From positions 1 through 64,000 of the forward strand of contig CAYVQZ010000020.1 of the NCBI GenBank assembly GCA_964453435.1: a stretch of 64,000 nt of DNA. Reading direction: 5' to 3'. Below the pieces are notes generated by a model, which made no database searches, was not told the DNA's origin, and saw only the letters and a list, made by a program, of their open reading frames with translations. The translations under genes were made by a program, and so were the position numbers. Position 1 is the first letter of the stretch. The number at the start of each line of letters is the position of its first letter. Shown here piece after piece: positions 42,549 to 52,375 of this stretch. The DNA comes from CAYVQZ01 sp964453435 (GTDB lineage: Bacteria > Abyssobacteria > SURF-5).

Positions 42549-45500
42549 GTGTATATAACTGATTTCTCCGTCCGCCGAGCCGTCGCAGCGACGATGATGG
42601 TCCTCATCGCCATCGTGCTCGGTATCAACGCTTTCTTCCGCATTCCCATCGACCTCCTGCCCGACCTTACCTTTCCCGTCGTAGCCGTGTTCACCGAATA
42701 TGAAGGCGTAGGCCCCGAGGAAATCGAGAACGGCCTCACAAAGCTTATCGAAGGCAGTGTGAGCCGGGTTGACGGGGTGAAGGAACTTCGGTCAACCTCG
42801 GAGCGAGGCGTTTCCATTGTAATCCTCGAATTCGAGTGGGGCACCAACATGGACCTCGCGGTTCAGCGAATCCGCGAGGAGCTCGACCAGATACCGGATT
42901 TCATCTATCCCGAGGATGCAGAGGATCCGCGCATCTATCGAATGGACCCGTCGGATATTCCCTTGATGGGAATCGACATCTCGGGCGGAGGAAACAACCC
43001 GAGCCAACTCGAAAAGATCGCCGAAGACTACCTGGAAGACCCGATCACCGGCATCGAGGGCGTGGCCTCCGTGATGGTCATGGGGGGTCCCTCGCGGGAA
43101 ATACTCGTGGCGGTCGACCAGGAGAAACTGACGGGCGCGGGACTGTCCCTCGATACCGTGGTCGCACGGTTGAAGAGCGAGAACCTGAACCTGTCGGTCG
43201 GCAGCCTGAAAGAAGGATACAAAGACTATCTTGTCCGCGCCCTCGGGGAATTCAAGAACATCGGTGAGATCGAAGACGTCGCGTTGGGCGTTCACAACGG
43301 TTACACCATTCGCGTGAAAGATGTGGCGCGCGTGTATGACACGGTCGAGGAGGATGAGGTCCTGGCGCGCGACAACCTTGAACCCACGGCAATGATGATG
43401 ATCATAAAGCAGTCGGGGGGCAACACGGTCGAGATATCGAGGCGCGTCTGGGAAAAACTTGAGGAACTCAAAGCTCATCTTCCCCCCGGCATCGCGCTCA
43501 CGAAAACATTCGACTCCGCCGACTTCATCAACCGCGCGATCGGCGATGTTTGGGATAACCTTCTCTGGGGCTCGTTTCTCGCGATCGTGGTCCTGTTCCT
43601 GTTCATGCATCGCACACGGCCCGTGCTCATCATCGCCATTGCGATACCGACTTCACTGCTGGCCGCGTTCCTGCCGATGTATTTCACCGGCATGACCATC
43701 AATATGATTTCGCTCGGCGGCCTCGCGCTTGCCGTCGGAATGGTAATCGACAACTCGATCGTCGTGCTCGAAAACATCTTTCGCCACATGCAGGAAAAAG
43801 GCGAAGACCGCCTGACGGCCGCCAGGAAGGGCGCCAGCGAGGTCGGAACGGCAATCACGGCTTCCACGCTGACGACAATCGCGGTGTTCGTTCCGATCGT
43901 GTTCACATCCGGCTTGGCGGCCCGGATTTTTCGAGACCTTGCCCTCACGGTCACCTTCGCTTTGCTTTCGGCGCTGTTCATCGCCGTGACACTCGTGCCG
44001 ATGATGTCTTCGAAGCTGCTCTCGGTGTCTGAAAAGGAGAAGAAAGGAAGACGTTTTCAGCAGGTCAAACAGTCTTACAGGCGCGTGATTTCCTGGGTGC
44101 TCGACCATAAATTACTAACGCTCGGCGCCACGAACCTGCTATGGGTAGTCGCCATCCTCATCGTGAGATTCGCAATGCCAATGGAGTTCATGCCTACAGC
44201 AAACGACGAAACCTTCCTCATCGAGATAGAACTTCCCCGCGGCACGCGACTTGAAGAAACTGACAAGGTGGCAAAGCAAATCGAGCAACTCATCCTCGAA
44301 ACTCCCGAGGTCCACTCGGAACACGCGGTCATCGGCCATTCCTCGCAGGGGGACAGCGAAGACCCGAGGGAGGCTTTCTTCGTAGTTAATCTTGTGAAGG
44401 CCTCGGAGCGGTCCAGAACCGTTGAGCAGGTGAACAACGACATTCGAAATCGCGTTCTGAAGATTCCGGGAGTCACGAAGTACAATTTTGTGAATCTTCA
44501 GAGCAGGTCCCTTGGCGCGACGGGCGGCAAGCCGATCGAGGTGAAGATTTTTGGAAAGGACTTGAAGACGTTGAGCGAGCTTTCGCGGAACGCGGCGGAG
44601 CGAATTCGAGCTATCGACGGTATCGTCGATGTTGAGGAAACCTTTCAATTCGGCAACCCCGAGTTACAGGTTTACTTCGACCGTGAACGAATGGCTCAGC
44701 TTGGGCTGGACATCGCTCGAGTGGCGTATTTACTGGAGACAGCGGTAAAGGGGACCGTGGCTTCGAGGTACAGGGAGTTAGGCGAAGAATTCGACATTCG
44801 AGTTCGCCTGGCCAGGGAAGAGCGGGACAGTTTCTCAGACCTTCGCTCCATTCCGCTGACCGCTGCCACCGGCTCGCAAATTCGTCTGACAGACATCGCG
44901 AACGTCGAGGTCGGCTCGGGGCCGGTACGGATTTTCCGCGATGACCAGAAACGTTCGGTGAGCATCCTCGCAAACTACCTGGAATCCGAACGAGACCTTA
45001 ACAGCGCAGTCGTTGATATCAATAAATCGCTCTCTTCCATGAGCTTGCCAATGGGCTACTACATCGAGTACGGGGGCTCGTACGAGGACATGCGCGAGGC
45101 AATCGTCCAATTGAGTCTGGCCTTCTTGCTCGGAGCGCTCCTCGTATACATGATCATCGCCGCCGAGTTCGAATCGTTGATCCATCCTTTCACCATCATG
45201 TTCTCGGTGCCGTTCGCGTTCACCGGCTCCATATACGCATTGAAACTCACCGGCATGACGTTGTCCGTTAACTCCGGTGTCGGCATCATCATGCTCGCCG
45301 GTATTATCGTGAACAACGGAATCGTGCTCATTGATTATGTAAACCAGCTTCGCGCCGACGGCATGGAAATCAAGGAGGCTCTCGTCGAGGCCGGCGCAAC
45401 CCGCCTCAGGCCAATACTCATGACGACGCTGACCACGATGCTTGCGCTCGTTCCAATGGCGGTCATGGGCGGGTCGGGCTCCGAGATGCGCCGCCCCCTT

Positions 45501-45683
45501 GCCGTTTCCCTGATCGGCGGCCTCATTTTCGGCTCGGCGATGACGCTCCTCGTCGTTCCGACCTCCTACTACGTGTGGGACACCATTGCCAGCCGCTTCT
45601 ACATGCTGTTCATGCGCGTGCTTCATCCAAAAGAACTGGCCTCAGGCGAGGCGGCGCCCAACCCCGATTTGCCTGAAAAGTAA
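42549..45683 (+). CDS. RND family efflux permease (AcrB/HAE1 type)
   Basis: The 1044-residue pump has TM1 (VRRAVAATMMVLIAIVLG), two large periplasmic loops and two blocks of five TM helices after each loop. The TM4 region reads GLALAVGMVIDNSIVVLENI, holding the conserved proton-relay Asp pair position. It exports drugs or other amphiphiles with proton energy. The GTG at 42549 follows the adaptor stop by 7 bp. A TetR regulator lies downstream on the other strand and probably controls the pair. Confidence 0.92.
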   Translation: MYITDFSVRRAVAATMMVLIAIVLGINAFFRIPIDLLPDLTFPVVAVFTEYEGVGPEEIENGLTKLIEGSVSRVDGVKELRSTSERGVSIVILEFEWGTNMDLAVQRIREELDQIPDFIYPEDAEDPRIYRMDPSDIPLMGIDISGGGNNPSQLEKIAEDYLEDPITGIEGVASVMVMGGPSREILVAVDQEKLTGAGLSLDTVVARLKSENLNLSVGSLKEGYKDYLVRALGEFKNIGEIEDVALGVHNGYTIRVKDVARVYDTVEEDEVLARDNLEPTAMMMIIKQSGGNTVEISRRVWEKLEELKAHLPPGIALTKTFDSADFINRAIGDVWDNLLWGSFLAIVVLFLFMHRTRPVLIIAIAIPTSLLAAFLPMYFTGMTINMISLGGLALAVGMVIDNSIVVLENIFRHMQEKGEDRLTAARKGASEVGTAITASTLTTIAVFVPIVFTSGLAARIFRDLALTVTFALLSALFIAVTLVPMMSSKLLSVSEKEKKGRRFQQVKQSYRRVISWVLDHKLLTLGATNLLWVVAILIVRFAMPMEFMPTANDETFLIEIELPRGTRLEETDKVAKQIEQLILETPEVHSEHAVIGHSSQGDSEDPREAFFVVNLVKASERSRTVEQVNNDIRNRVLKIPGVTKYNFVNLQSRSLGATGGKPIEVKIFGKDLKTLSELSRNAAERIRAIDGIVDVEETFQFGNPELQVYFDRERMAQLGLDIARVAYLLETAVKGTVASRYRELGEEFDIRVRLAREERDSFSDLRSIPLTAATGSQIRLTDIANVEVGSGPVRIFRDDQKRSVSILANYLESERDLNSAVVDINKSLSSMSLPMGYYIEYGGSYEDMREAIVQLSLAFLLGALLVYMIIAAEFESLIHPFTIMFSVPFAFTGSIYALKLTGMTLSVNSGVGIIMLAGIIVNNGIVLIDYVNQLRADGMEIKEALVEAGATRLRPILMTTLTTMLALVPMAVMGGSGSEMRRPLAVSLIGGLIFGSAMTLLVVPTSYYVWDTIASRFYMLFMRVLHPKELASGEAAPNPDLPEK

Positions 45684-45795
45684 CCCCCTCCCCGAACCGC
45701 GCGCTTCCCCTTTTCCCAAAGGGGAAAAGAGGCCGATTTCCCGAACGCGCGGTCCCGCGCAAGAAGCGCTCCCGTTTTCCGATTCGCCCGCATAA

Positions 45796-45825
45796 TTGAA
45801 TTACCGCCGAAGGTTGCGGTAGAAT
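45796..45825 (+). promoter_or_regulatory. Possible promoter of the small gene at 45861
   Basis: TTGAAT and TAGAAT are 18 bp apart, about 35 bp before the start codon. Confidence 0.5.
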
Positions 45826-45860
45826 ATTGTCCGTCGCGAGTTTTTTGATTAAAAAAGAAT

Positions 45861-46121
45861 ATGAGCAAGCAGCGTTTCAATACGAAAAAATTCCTCGACA
45901 CGTGGAAACAGCAGAAGCGTGACAGAGAAAAAGAGGAATGGCTGTTCGCCGCAGGCGTCGTCACGGTCGGCCTCGAGCAGGAGGGGAATCTGGACGAAAC
46001 CGCCCAGCGGGAAATCAAAGAAGCGCTCCAGGAGTTCGAGATATCTCCGGAGGAACTAACCGAATACCTGAAGAAAAATCGCCTTCAATTACTCGAATTC
46101 CTGAATTCCTACGGAACATGA
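45861..46121 (+). CDS. Small unknown charged protein (86 residues)
   Basis: The peptide MSKQRFNTKKFLDTWKQQKR, then EEWLFAAGVVTVGLEQEGN and PEELTEYLKKNRLQLLEFL, looks like a folded, mostly helical cytosolic protein. I do not recognise a family. The stop overlaps the end of the convergent TetR gene by 13 bp. A promoter-like sequence precedes it. Position between the pump and its regulator may be chance. Confidence 0.5.
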   Translation: MSKQRFNTKKFLDTWKQQKRDREKEEWLFAAGVVTVGLEQEGNLDETAQREIKEALQEFEISPEELTEYLKKNRLQLLEFLNSYGT

Positions 46122-46756
46122 ATTTCAGCCTTTCTCGCCCTCAGACCATCAAACAGCAGCGAGAGTGAGACATCTATTAACCGCGGCAACTTCTGGCGCG
46201 TTATCTCTTCGGTTCGCTTCTCGTGTAGCAGCATCAGGCCGTTCATCGTGCCCCACATCACCCGGCTGGCCTCGTAGGGACTGACGACGCGGAAATCGCC
46301 TTCCGCGATTCCTTTCTTGATGGCCGACTCCAAAAGCGCCAGACAATCGAGCGATTTCCGGTCGAGCTTTTCCTCCAGTTCGGGAGCAATCTCGATATCC
46401 CGGTCCGGACTCCGAAGGAAAAACATTATGTCGAAATACTGGCCGTAATCAGTATAGAAACGATAATACGCCTGGGCGCACCCCTCGAGCAACTCGCGAG
46501 CGCTCGCCTCGGCTCGCTCCGCCCCTTTCAGGAGCGCATACAAAATATCGAGGCCCTCTTCCAATATTGAGACATAAATTTCTTCCTTATTCTTGAAATA
46601 CAGGTAAAGAGTGCCCGTGCTTAATTCTACCGTGTCGGCTATCTGAGAAATCGTTGCCGCCTCGTATCCCTCTCTGAAAAAACATTCCCGCGCGGCGTCC
46701 AATATAGCCTGCCGACGCGCCTGTTTTTCACGTTCCTTCCTTTCGACAACGCCCAT
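46109..46756 (-). CDS. TetR/AcrR-family transcriptional regulator
   Basis: The 215-residue protein has a typical N-terminal DNA-binding domain (RQAILDAARECFFREGYEAATISQIADTVELSTGTLYLYFKNKEEIY) and a helical ligand-binding C-terminal part. Such proteins repress efflux operons until a ligand binds. The nearby RND operon (41.4-45.7 kb) is the natural target, but no operator was identified. Confidence 0.9.
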   Translation of the reverse strand: MGVVERKEREKQARRQAILDAARECFFREGYEAATISQIADTVELSTGTLYLYFKNKEEIYVSILEEGLDILYALLKGAERAEASARELLEGCAQAYYRFYTDYGQYFDIMFFLRSPDRDIEIAPELEEKLDRKSLDCLALLESAIKKGIAEGDFRVVSPYEASRVMWGTMNGLMLLHEKRTEEITRQKLPRLIDVSLSLLFDGLRARKAEIHVP

Positions 46757-47845
46757 GGCTTCTCCTCTGCGTTACCAACCGTTGATTTCTTGAATTCGGC
46801 TGGCGATTTTCATGCCGCGTCTCTCGCAACGCTACAATAAGAAGTATGATGCACAGCCTGAGGAACTGTGAACCTGCCCCAAAAATATAAGGGTTTGAAC
46901 CATATGTTAGTGAAGTAACTATAATGTGTTATCGAGAAGCGAGCGCAGGGGGCCGCACCCAATCGCCGAATCCCCCTTCAATGTCGGAGACATGGATTTC
47001 TTGGTTCCGGGTCCCCTGAATTAGCGCAAATCCAATTATCAGGCACACTCGCTGTCCCCGAAGCATGGATTGTGCCGCATCACGGGCCATGCACGACCGC
47101 CTCCAAATTTCGGCCCTTTTCATCATCTCCGGACGGCCCGACAGACCATGAACAACCGCCCCGCAATTTTCAACTTCTGAATCGCATTCAGATACTGACC
47201 CCATCATTATATCACCCGCCATTGGGAACGTCAAACATGGGAGCGACATATTTTTCTAACTGCCTTTTCTTCTGTAGCTTGGAAACGAACACAGGGTGCG
47301 GCCGTCAAAGGAAAAATCAAATTAAAATAAAACCTGATGTCTTTTGATGAACAACCTGCAAACATATCATGTCACTCGGCACGAACGGACACTTTATGAA
47401 CACGACACCCACCGTTTCTGTTTCGGCGCGTCCTGCAAAAGGCGCCGCAGTCGGCTTAAATCTCCGTAATTCGCGAGACCTGCTGATAAAAAACGTTCCC
47501 TGACCAACCGTGGGCATGGAGAACACGGCGCAGCGTAGCCGCAACCAAACTTTTCGAACACGAGTGCCGCGAAAACGAACGAATCCTTCGACAAGCTCAG
47601 GACAAGTGGCACGAATGAAAGCGTTTTTCTTGTCATTCTTGTGTTTCTCTGTCATTCCCGCCTCCCTGTCGTTCCTGCCTCCTCCTGTCATTCCTGCGAA
47701 AGCGGGAATCCATTTCACGACAAGGAGTTATGCGCATGAACCTTCGAAAACCGTGACAGAAATTCAACAAACTAATAATACGCAGTAAGGAGGGGGATAG
47801 AATGGAAGCAACTATATCTTTCAATCCGTGTAATCAGTGGGTAGT
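46757..47845. repeat. Gene-free region with several repeat types
   Basis: I see no supportable gene. The segment 46935-46985 is the inverted form of the GGGGATTCGG..ATTGGG block, and 46985-47016 (CGGAGACATGGATTTCTTGG) matches 49286-49315. The text at 47586-47612 (CTTCGACAAGCTCAGGACA) resembles 3118-3140, and 47686-47712 holds the palindrome ATTCCTGCGAAAGCGGGAAT, a common dispersed element of environmental bacteria. Confidence 0.6.
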
Positions 47846-48373
47846 TCAGGGGGTGACAACATAAATGGTGTCGTCGTAAGTGAGGCCGGTTTCCCAACCG
47901 ACGAGCTGAAAAATCTTGCCGGCTTCGGAATCCTTCAGCGTGGCGCCTGAGACACCGAGGAAGATTTCATCGGATACGTCGATACTGCGGTTCTGTCCTC
48001 CGGAGGCCACAATGGCGCTGCCATCGGAGACTTTCCTGTAGATGTAGTGTTGCCGCCAGGGGTCCACAAGGCAAAGGTCCTCGCCCGTGAACATCTGCAA
48101 CTGCGCAAGCGACTCCGGCAGTCGTTTGTTTGAATCTTGATAGGCGAGGACGGCCTCGCAAAGGGTTCTCAAGTCGCGGCGCATGACTTCCATTTTGCTC
48201 TTCTCTGACGGCAAATGGACCTTGAGCAAGAAGAACAGAATCAAAAAAGAAAGAACGGCGCACCCGAACACATAGAGAAGAAGGGCCTGCGCCTCTCCCT
48301 TGAGCAGTGTGGCGGAACGGGGCTTCGTCAACGCCGATAGGTCCTCCCCATAACTTACCCGGCTGCCGTCCAT
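47846..48373 (-). CDS. GspG-like protein with one membrane helix (type II pseudopilin-like)
   Basis: The 175-residue protein has one transmembrane helix (LLLYVFGCAVLSFLILFFLL) and a periplasmic part with the pattern of GspG pseudopilins: DLRTLCEAVLAYQDSNKRLPESL, VDPWRQHYIYRKVSDGSAIVAS, SDEIFLG. The classical prepilin cleavage motif before the helix is not obvious, so it may be a stand-alone relative and not a true pseudopilin. It lies alone in a repeat-rich region. The ATG follows AAGGGATAA. Confidence 0.6.
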   Translation of the reverse strand: MDGSRVSYGEDLSALTKPRSATLLKGEAQALLLYVFGCAVLSFLILFFLLKVHLPSEKSKMEVMRRDLRTLCEAVLAYQDSNKRLPESLAQLQMFTGEDLCLVDPWRQHYIYRKVSDGSAIVASGGQNRSIDVSDEIFLGVSGATLKDSEAGKIFQLVGWETGLTYDDTIYVVTP

Positions 48374-49043
48374 TTATCCCTTGTTTATTATTATACCACC
48401 CATTACACCAAAAGTCAATGGAGTACATTTTCGAGCAAAAGTGGAGAGCGCCGACCGGCAAGCCCGAAAACAACGAGGCAAATTGTTTCCGGATGCGCGG
48501 GAAAATCTTTCATGTTCAAGAGAAGTCAAAATGGACTATAGAAGTTTCTACGGGTTATTATAACACCTTAAAGGATGGGAACTTCCATGGTCACGTATTT
48601 ATGACCACCGCTCAAATAATTATCGGACGATATCGCTGTGCTTAATTACGGCGTCTCCCGTTTTTCGGGGACTCGCAGGTTTTCGTAGATTGGGGGTTGT
48701 GAAACCGTCTCACGACTCCCAGCGAAGGCGTTCGGGGGGGCAGCATGCCGTATGGTGTGTCCCCCAACAACCCCTATCAGCAACCGTCGGACACATTCAT
48801 AGTTCCCCTCCGCCGCGCATAATATTGTCACCCTGACAATAGAAAAAGCGCGACCTTATAATCACGACGGAAATTCATCATTCTCGCGGTTAGCGGCGGA
48901 GAAAAAACCTTTGGTTCTGGGACATGAGGGAAAAGTCGGGTCTCGGTTCCCTCTGACCACCGCATGAGATGAGCATTTCCGGCCCGGAAGCGGCCATTTG
49001 CGTATTATTCTTTGATTTCCGGAATTCGGCGGAGAAAAAAACT
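48374..49043. repeat. Gene-free region with an inverted copy of the hairpin repeat
   Basis: The segment 48733-48790 (CGGGGGGGCAGCATGCCGTA, TGGTGTGTCCCCCAACAACC, then CCGTCGGACACATTC) is the reverse-oriented relative of 11260-11322. The remainder shows no gene. Confidence 0.55.
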
Positions 49044-49071
49044 TTGACATTTCGCCTTCGAAAGTGATAAT
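49044..49071 (+). promoter_or_regulatory. Promoter of the tRNA-Val gene
   Basis: TTGACA (49044-49049) and GATAAT (49066-49071), 16 bp apart, end 13 bp before the tRNA. Confidence 0.65.
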
Positions 49072-49084
49072 ATTTCGCTGTAAG

Positions 49085-49158
49085 GGGCGCTTAGCTCAGT
49101 TGGTTAGAGTGCTTGCTTGACATGCAAGAGGTCAGTGGTTCAAATCCACTAGCGCCCA
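49085..49158 (+). tRNA. tRNA-Val (anticodon GAC)
   Basis: The 7-bp acceptor stem GGGCGCT / AGCGCCC, D-arm (TAGCTCAGTTGGTTAGAG), anticodon arm CTTGC-TTGACAT-GCAAG with anticodon GAC, and T-arm GTGGTTCAAATCCAC give a complete 74-nt cloverleaf. The encoded 3' end is ACC followed by G, so the CCA tail is not fully encoded. Confidence 0.95.
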
Positions 49159-49160
49159 CC

Positions 49161-49601
49161 GATTGATGAAAAAAACGTTTTGGCATGCCCCGGGGAAACA
49201 AGACGATGAGTCTTGTTTTTTTGTCTTAGATTGTCGGCAGATCGACGTATCCTGCGACAGTGTGGTCGCGCGACGATTCGCGATTCCGGAGACACGGATT
49301 TGTTGGTCCCGTGGTCCCGAACGGGAATTCGGCGCTCCGGGAGGGGGGACTCCGCGTCGCGGTTTCGATGGCGCCGCTCGGGGGGCAGTCCGCCAGCCTA
49401 TCCTGCAAGTACGAGGAACTTCGCTTCGCTCGGCGAAAGAACTCCCGGATTTCCCGGTCAAGCCGAAGAATGACCCGGCGGGGAAATTCCGTACTTGGGC
49501 GCAGCGAATCCGTCCGACGATTGCACAGTGCAGGGAACGCCATGCAATTGTCGAACAGCGAAACCGTTTCGAAGAGTACAACATCTCAACGAATGACCGT
49601 C
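49161..49601. repeat. Spacer with mosaic repeats before thrS
   Basis: The segments 49286-49330 and 49485-49520 belong to the dispersed repeat family. No T-box or other known leader of thrS could be recognised, and no gene is evident. Confidence 0.5.
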
Positions 49602-51527
49602 ATGAACGAAGTTACCATTAAATTGCCGGACGGCTCAGAAGCAGTGTATCCGAAGGGGACGACTCTCTTTGAAGTAGCAAGAAGCTTGAGCAAACGACTC
49701 GCGAAAGAGGCGCTGATAGCGAGAATCGACAGCCGCTTGGTCGACTTGTCCACAAAGCTCGAAGAGGACACGAGCGTCGAGTTTCTCACGTTTGGCACGG
49801 AAGAAGGACAGGACGTGTATCGTCACAGCAGCTCGCACCTGTTGGCGTGCGCCGTGCAGGAGCTGTTTCCGGAGACGAAGTTCGGAATCGGTCCGGCAAT
49901 CGAGAACGGGTTCTATTATGATTTCGACAAGCCCGGCGGTTTCACCGAGGACGATCTGCGGGCTATAGAGAAGAAGATGAAGGAACTGGCCTCACAGGGC
50001 ATCAGCTTCAAGCGGCGAGTGATTTCGAAGGAAGAAGCCCTGGAACAGTTTCGCGAACGCGGCGAGGCATACAAGGTCGAACTCATCGAGGGGATCGAAG
50101 ACGATTCGGTGAGCACATACGAACTCGGCGACTTCGTCGACCTCTGCACCGGTCCGCACGTGCCGGACAGTTCTTACATACGAGCCTTCAAGCTGACGGG
50201 CCTTGCCGGCGCCTACTGGCGCGGCGACGAGCGCAACAAAATGCTTCAGCGCATTTACGGCACGTCGTTCTTCAAAGAGAAAGACCTGAACGAGCACCTT
50301 CGCCTGCTCGAGGAGGCGAAGAAGCGCGACCATCGAAAGCTCGGCCGCGACCTCGACCTGTTCAGTTTTCACGAGGAGGGACCCGGCTTCGCCTTTTTCC
50401 ACCCGAAAGGGATGACTGTCTGGAACACGCTATTGGATTTCTGGCGCGAAGAACATCGCAAGCGCGGTTACGTGGAGGTGCGCACGCCCATTATCCTTGC
50501 GCGTTCCCTGTGGGAACAGTCGGGCCATTGGGAGAATTACCGCGAAAACATGTACTTCACCAGAATCGACGACCGCGATTTCGCGATTAAGCCCATGAAC
50601 TGTCCCGGCGGCCTGCTCATATACAAGACGCAGCTTCACAGCTATCGAGAGTTCCCCATCCGGTGCGCCGAATTGGGCCTCGTTCATCGGCATGAGAAGT
50701 CCGGCGTCCTCCACGGTCTGTTCCGCGTGAGACAGTTCACGCAGGATGACGCCCACATATTCCATCTGCCGGAGCAGACAGTGGACGAAGTCGTCGGCGT
50801 GATCGACCTGGTCGATTGTATGTACAGGACCTTCGGGCTGGAATACATGGTGGAACTCTCAACGAAACCCGAAAAACATATCGGGACCGACGAGATGTGG
50901 GACCGCGCAACGGATGCCCTCAAGGCGGCGCTCGGGCGGGCGAATCTCGATTACAAGCTGAACGAGGGAGAGGGCGCCTTTTACGGGCCGAAAATCGATT
51001 TTCACATTCGCGATTGTCTTAACAGAACCTGGCAGTGCGCAACGATCCAGCTCGATTTCGCCATGCCGGAGAAGTTCGACTTAACATATGTCGGCGCCGA
51101 CAATCAACGACACCGCCCGGTTATGATTCACCGGACCGTGTACGGGGCCATCGAAAGATTCATCGGCGTTCTGGTGGAACACTATGCAGGCGCATTTCCC
51201 ACATGGCTGGCTCCTGTTCAGGTCGCGATTCTGCCCGTGGGCGAGGCGCATCGGTCCTATGCGGCGGACCTTCTCAGAGAGTTCGAACAGGCCAACGTTC
51301 GGGCTGAGGCCGACATGAGAGACGATAAGATTGGTTTCAAGATACGGGAGGCGCAGTTGCAGCAGATCCCGTTCATGCTCGTGGTCGGTGACAAAGAAGT
51401 GGCGGCTCGAACGGTATCGGTCAGGCACAGGCGGCGGGGTGAGCTCGGCCCGCAGGATTTCGAAGAGTTTCTGCGGCTTTTGTTGACCGAGATAGAGACA
51501 AAATCGCTGGAGACCGGCTCCGTTTAA
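49602..51527 (+). CDS. thrS: Threonine-tRNA ligase
   Basis: The 641-residue enzyme has the N-terminal TGS domain (VTIKLPDGSEAVYPKGT), the editing domain with HSSSHLLACAV and the Zn/His set (LCTGPHVPDS), the class II core with NCPGG, RCAELGLVHRHEKSG and FYGPKIDFHIRD, and the anticodon domain. I use the ATG at 49602, matching the family; an ATG three codons upstream is also possible and neither has a strong ribosome site. The long open extension from 49260 is repeat-derived. It begins a run of plus-strand genes up to aroA. Confidence 0.95.
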   Translation: MNEVTIKLPDGSEAVYPKGTTLFEVARSLSKRLAKEALIARIDSRLVDLSTKLEEDTSVEFLTFGTEEGQDVYRHSSSHLLACAVQELFPETKFGIGPAIENGFYYDFDKPGGFTEDDLRAIEKKMKELASQGISFKRRVISKEEALEQFRERGEAYKVELIEGIEDDSVSTYELGDFVDLCTGPHVPDSSYIRAFKLTGLAGAYWRGDERNKMLQRIYGTSFFKEKDLNEHLRLLEEAKKRDHRKLGRDLDLFSFHEEGPGFAFFHPKGMTVWNTLLDFWREEHRKRGYVEVRTPIILARSLWEQSGHWENYRENMYFTRIDDRDFAIKPMNCPGGLLIYKTQLHSYREFPIRCAELGLVHRHEKSGVLHGLFRVRQFTQDDAHIFHLPEQTVDEVVGVIDLVDCMYRTFGLEYMVELSTKPEKHIGTDEMWDRATDALKAALGRANLDYKLNEGEGAFYGPKIDFHIRDCLNRTWQCATIQLDFAMPEKFDLTYVGADNQRHRPVMIHRTVYGAIERFIGVLVEHYAGAFPTWLAPVQVAILPVGEAHRSYAADLLREFEQANVRAEADMRDDKIGFKIREAQLQQIPFMLVVGDKEVAARTVSVRHRRRGELGPQDFEEFLRLLLTEIETKSLETGSV

Positions 51528-51569
51528 CCATCTTGACCGGAGGCGGCTTATTTCTGAAAGGGGGACATA

Positions 51570-51902
51570 ATGGCGCAGGCTCCGTCCAGATGCATCAACC
51601 ATCCCGAACGCACCGCGGTGGCCAGATGCAAGCAGTGTCATAAACCCTTATGCGAGCGATGTGTCAAAAAAATGCCGGGCGGCGTCTATTGCAGCGACGA
51701 GTGCTATCAGAATATGGCCGCCTTTCAAAACCGTGTGAAACAGCTCGAAGCACAACGCAAGCGAGGCGTTAATTGGAGCGGCCTCGCAGTGAAGTTCTTT
51801 ATCGCCGTTGTGGTCGCAGGGTCTCTTTACTACGTTTTCGTGGTACGGGGCGTCCGCAATGTCCGCGACCTTATTGACATGGTGAACGGGTTTCTTCCGT
51901 AA
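51570..51902 (+). CDS. B-box-type zinc-binding membrane protein
   Basis: The 110-residue protein has an N-terminal B-box-like zinc finger (CINHPERTAVARCKQCHKPL, CERCVKKMPGGVYCSDEC), a short helix and a single C-terminal membrane segment (VKFFIAVVVAGSLYYVFVV). The role of such bacterial proteins is unknown. The zinc finger should face the cytoplasm. The ATG follows GAAAGGGGGACATA. It lies 43 bp after thrS. Confidence 0.75.
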   Translation: MAQAPSRCINHPERTAVARCKQCHKPLCERCVKKMPGGVYCSDECYQNMAAFQNRVKQLEAQRKRGVNWSGLAVKFFIAVVVAGSLYYVFVVRGVRNVRDLIDMVNGFLP

Positions 51903-51920
51903 CCAAGGGAGGGGAACGCC

Positions 51921-52349
51921 ATGCTTGCTCAGTGGAAGAAGATTCTGTTCGTAATCATTCTCGCAGGTGTTGTCTACGCGGGATGCAACACCCAGGGGAT
52001 TCTTCGGACCGAAAAGTTTTTTCGCCAGGAGAATCCGAATTTCACGTTGACCCCGAAAATATGCTATCTGCTGGGCACGAGCGCATTCCGCACGTTCCGG
52101 TACGATCTTGCAATTCAAATCATCGAGCGGAACCTGAAAGACTTTCCCTATGAGTCGGCAGCCGTCGACGCCGAATACCGGCGCGCTCTCGCTTATGAAA
52201 AACTTGGCAAGTATGACAAGGCGATCAGTCTCTACGAGCAGTTCATGCTCGACCATCCGAAGGACAATCGCTACAAGGCCGTTCAAAACAGGGTCACGAA
52301 GCTGAAGGCGGTTCATCAACAAGATTTTGGCTCCACGCGGAGCGAATAG
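51921..52349 (+). CDS. TPR-containing lipoprotein
   Basis: The 142-residue product has a lipoprotein signal (ILFVIILAGVVYAGC) and then tetratricopeptide-like helices (AFRTFRYDLAIQIIERNLKD, EYRRALAYEKLGKYDKAISLYEQFML), similar to BamD/YbgF-type envelope proteins in architecture only. It probably scaffolds other proteins at the envelope. The ATG follows GGAGGGGAACGCC, 18 bp after the zinc protein, so the two are likely cotranscribed. Confidence 0.75.
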   Translation: MLAQWKKILFVIILAGVVYAGCNTQGILRTEKFFRQENPNFTLTPKICYLLGTSAFRTFRYDLAIQIIERNLKDFPYESAAVDAEYRRALAYEKLGKYDKAISLYEQFMLDHPKDNRYKAVQNRVTKLKAVHQQDFGSTRSE

Positions 52350-52375
52350 GCCAACCGGCTTATGAGAGTGAACAC

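Noticed and set aside
49161..49601. T-box leader of thrS
   Set aside because: No T-box core or specifier hairpin was visible, and the stretch is largely explained by dispersed repeats.
49260..49601. N-terminal extension of threonyl-tRNA synthetase
   Set aside because: The extra 114 codons come from repeat DNA and are not part of the conserved TGS start.
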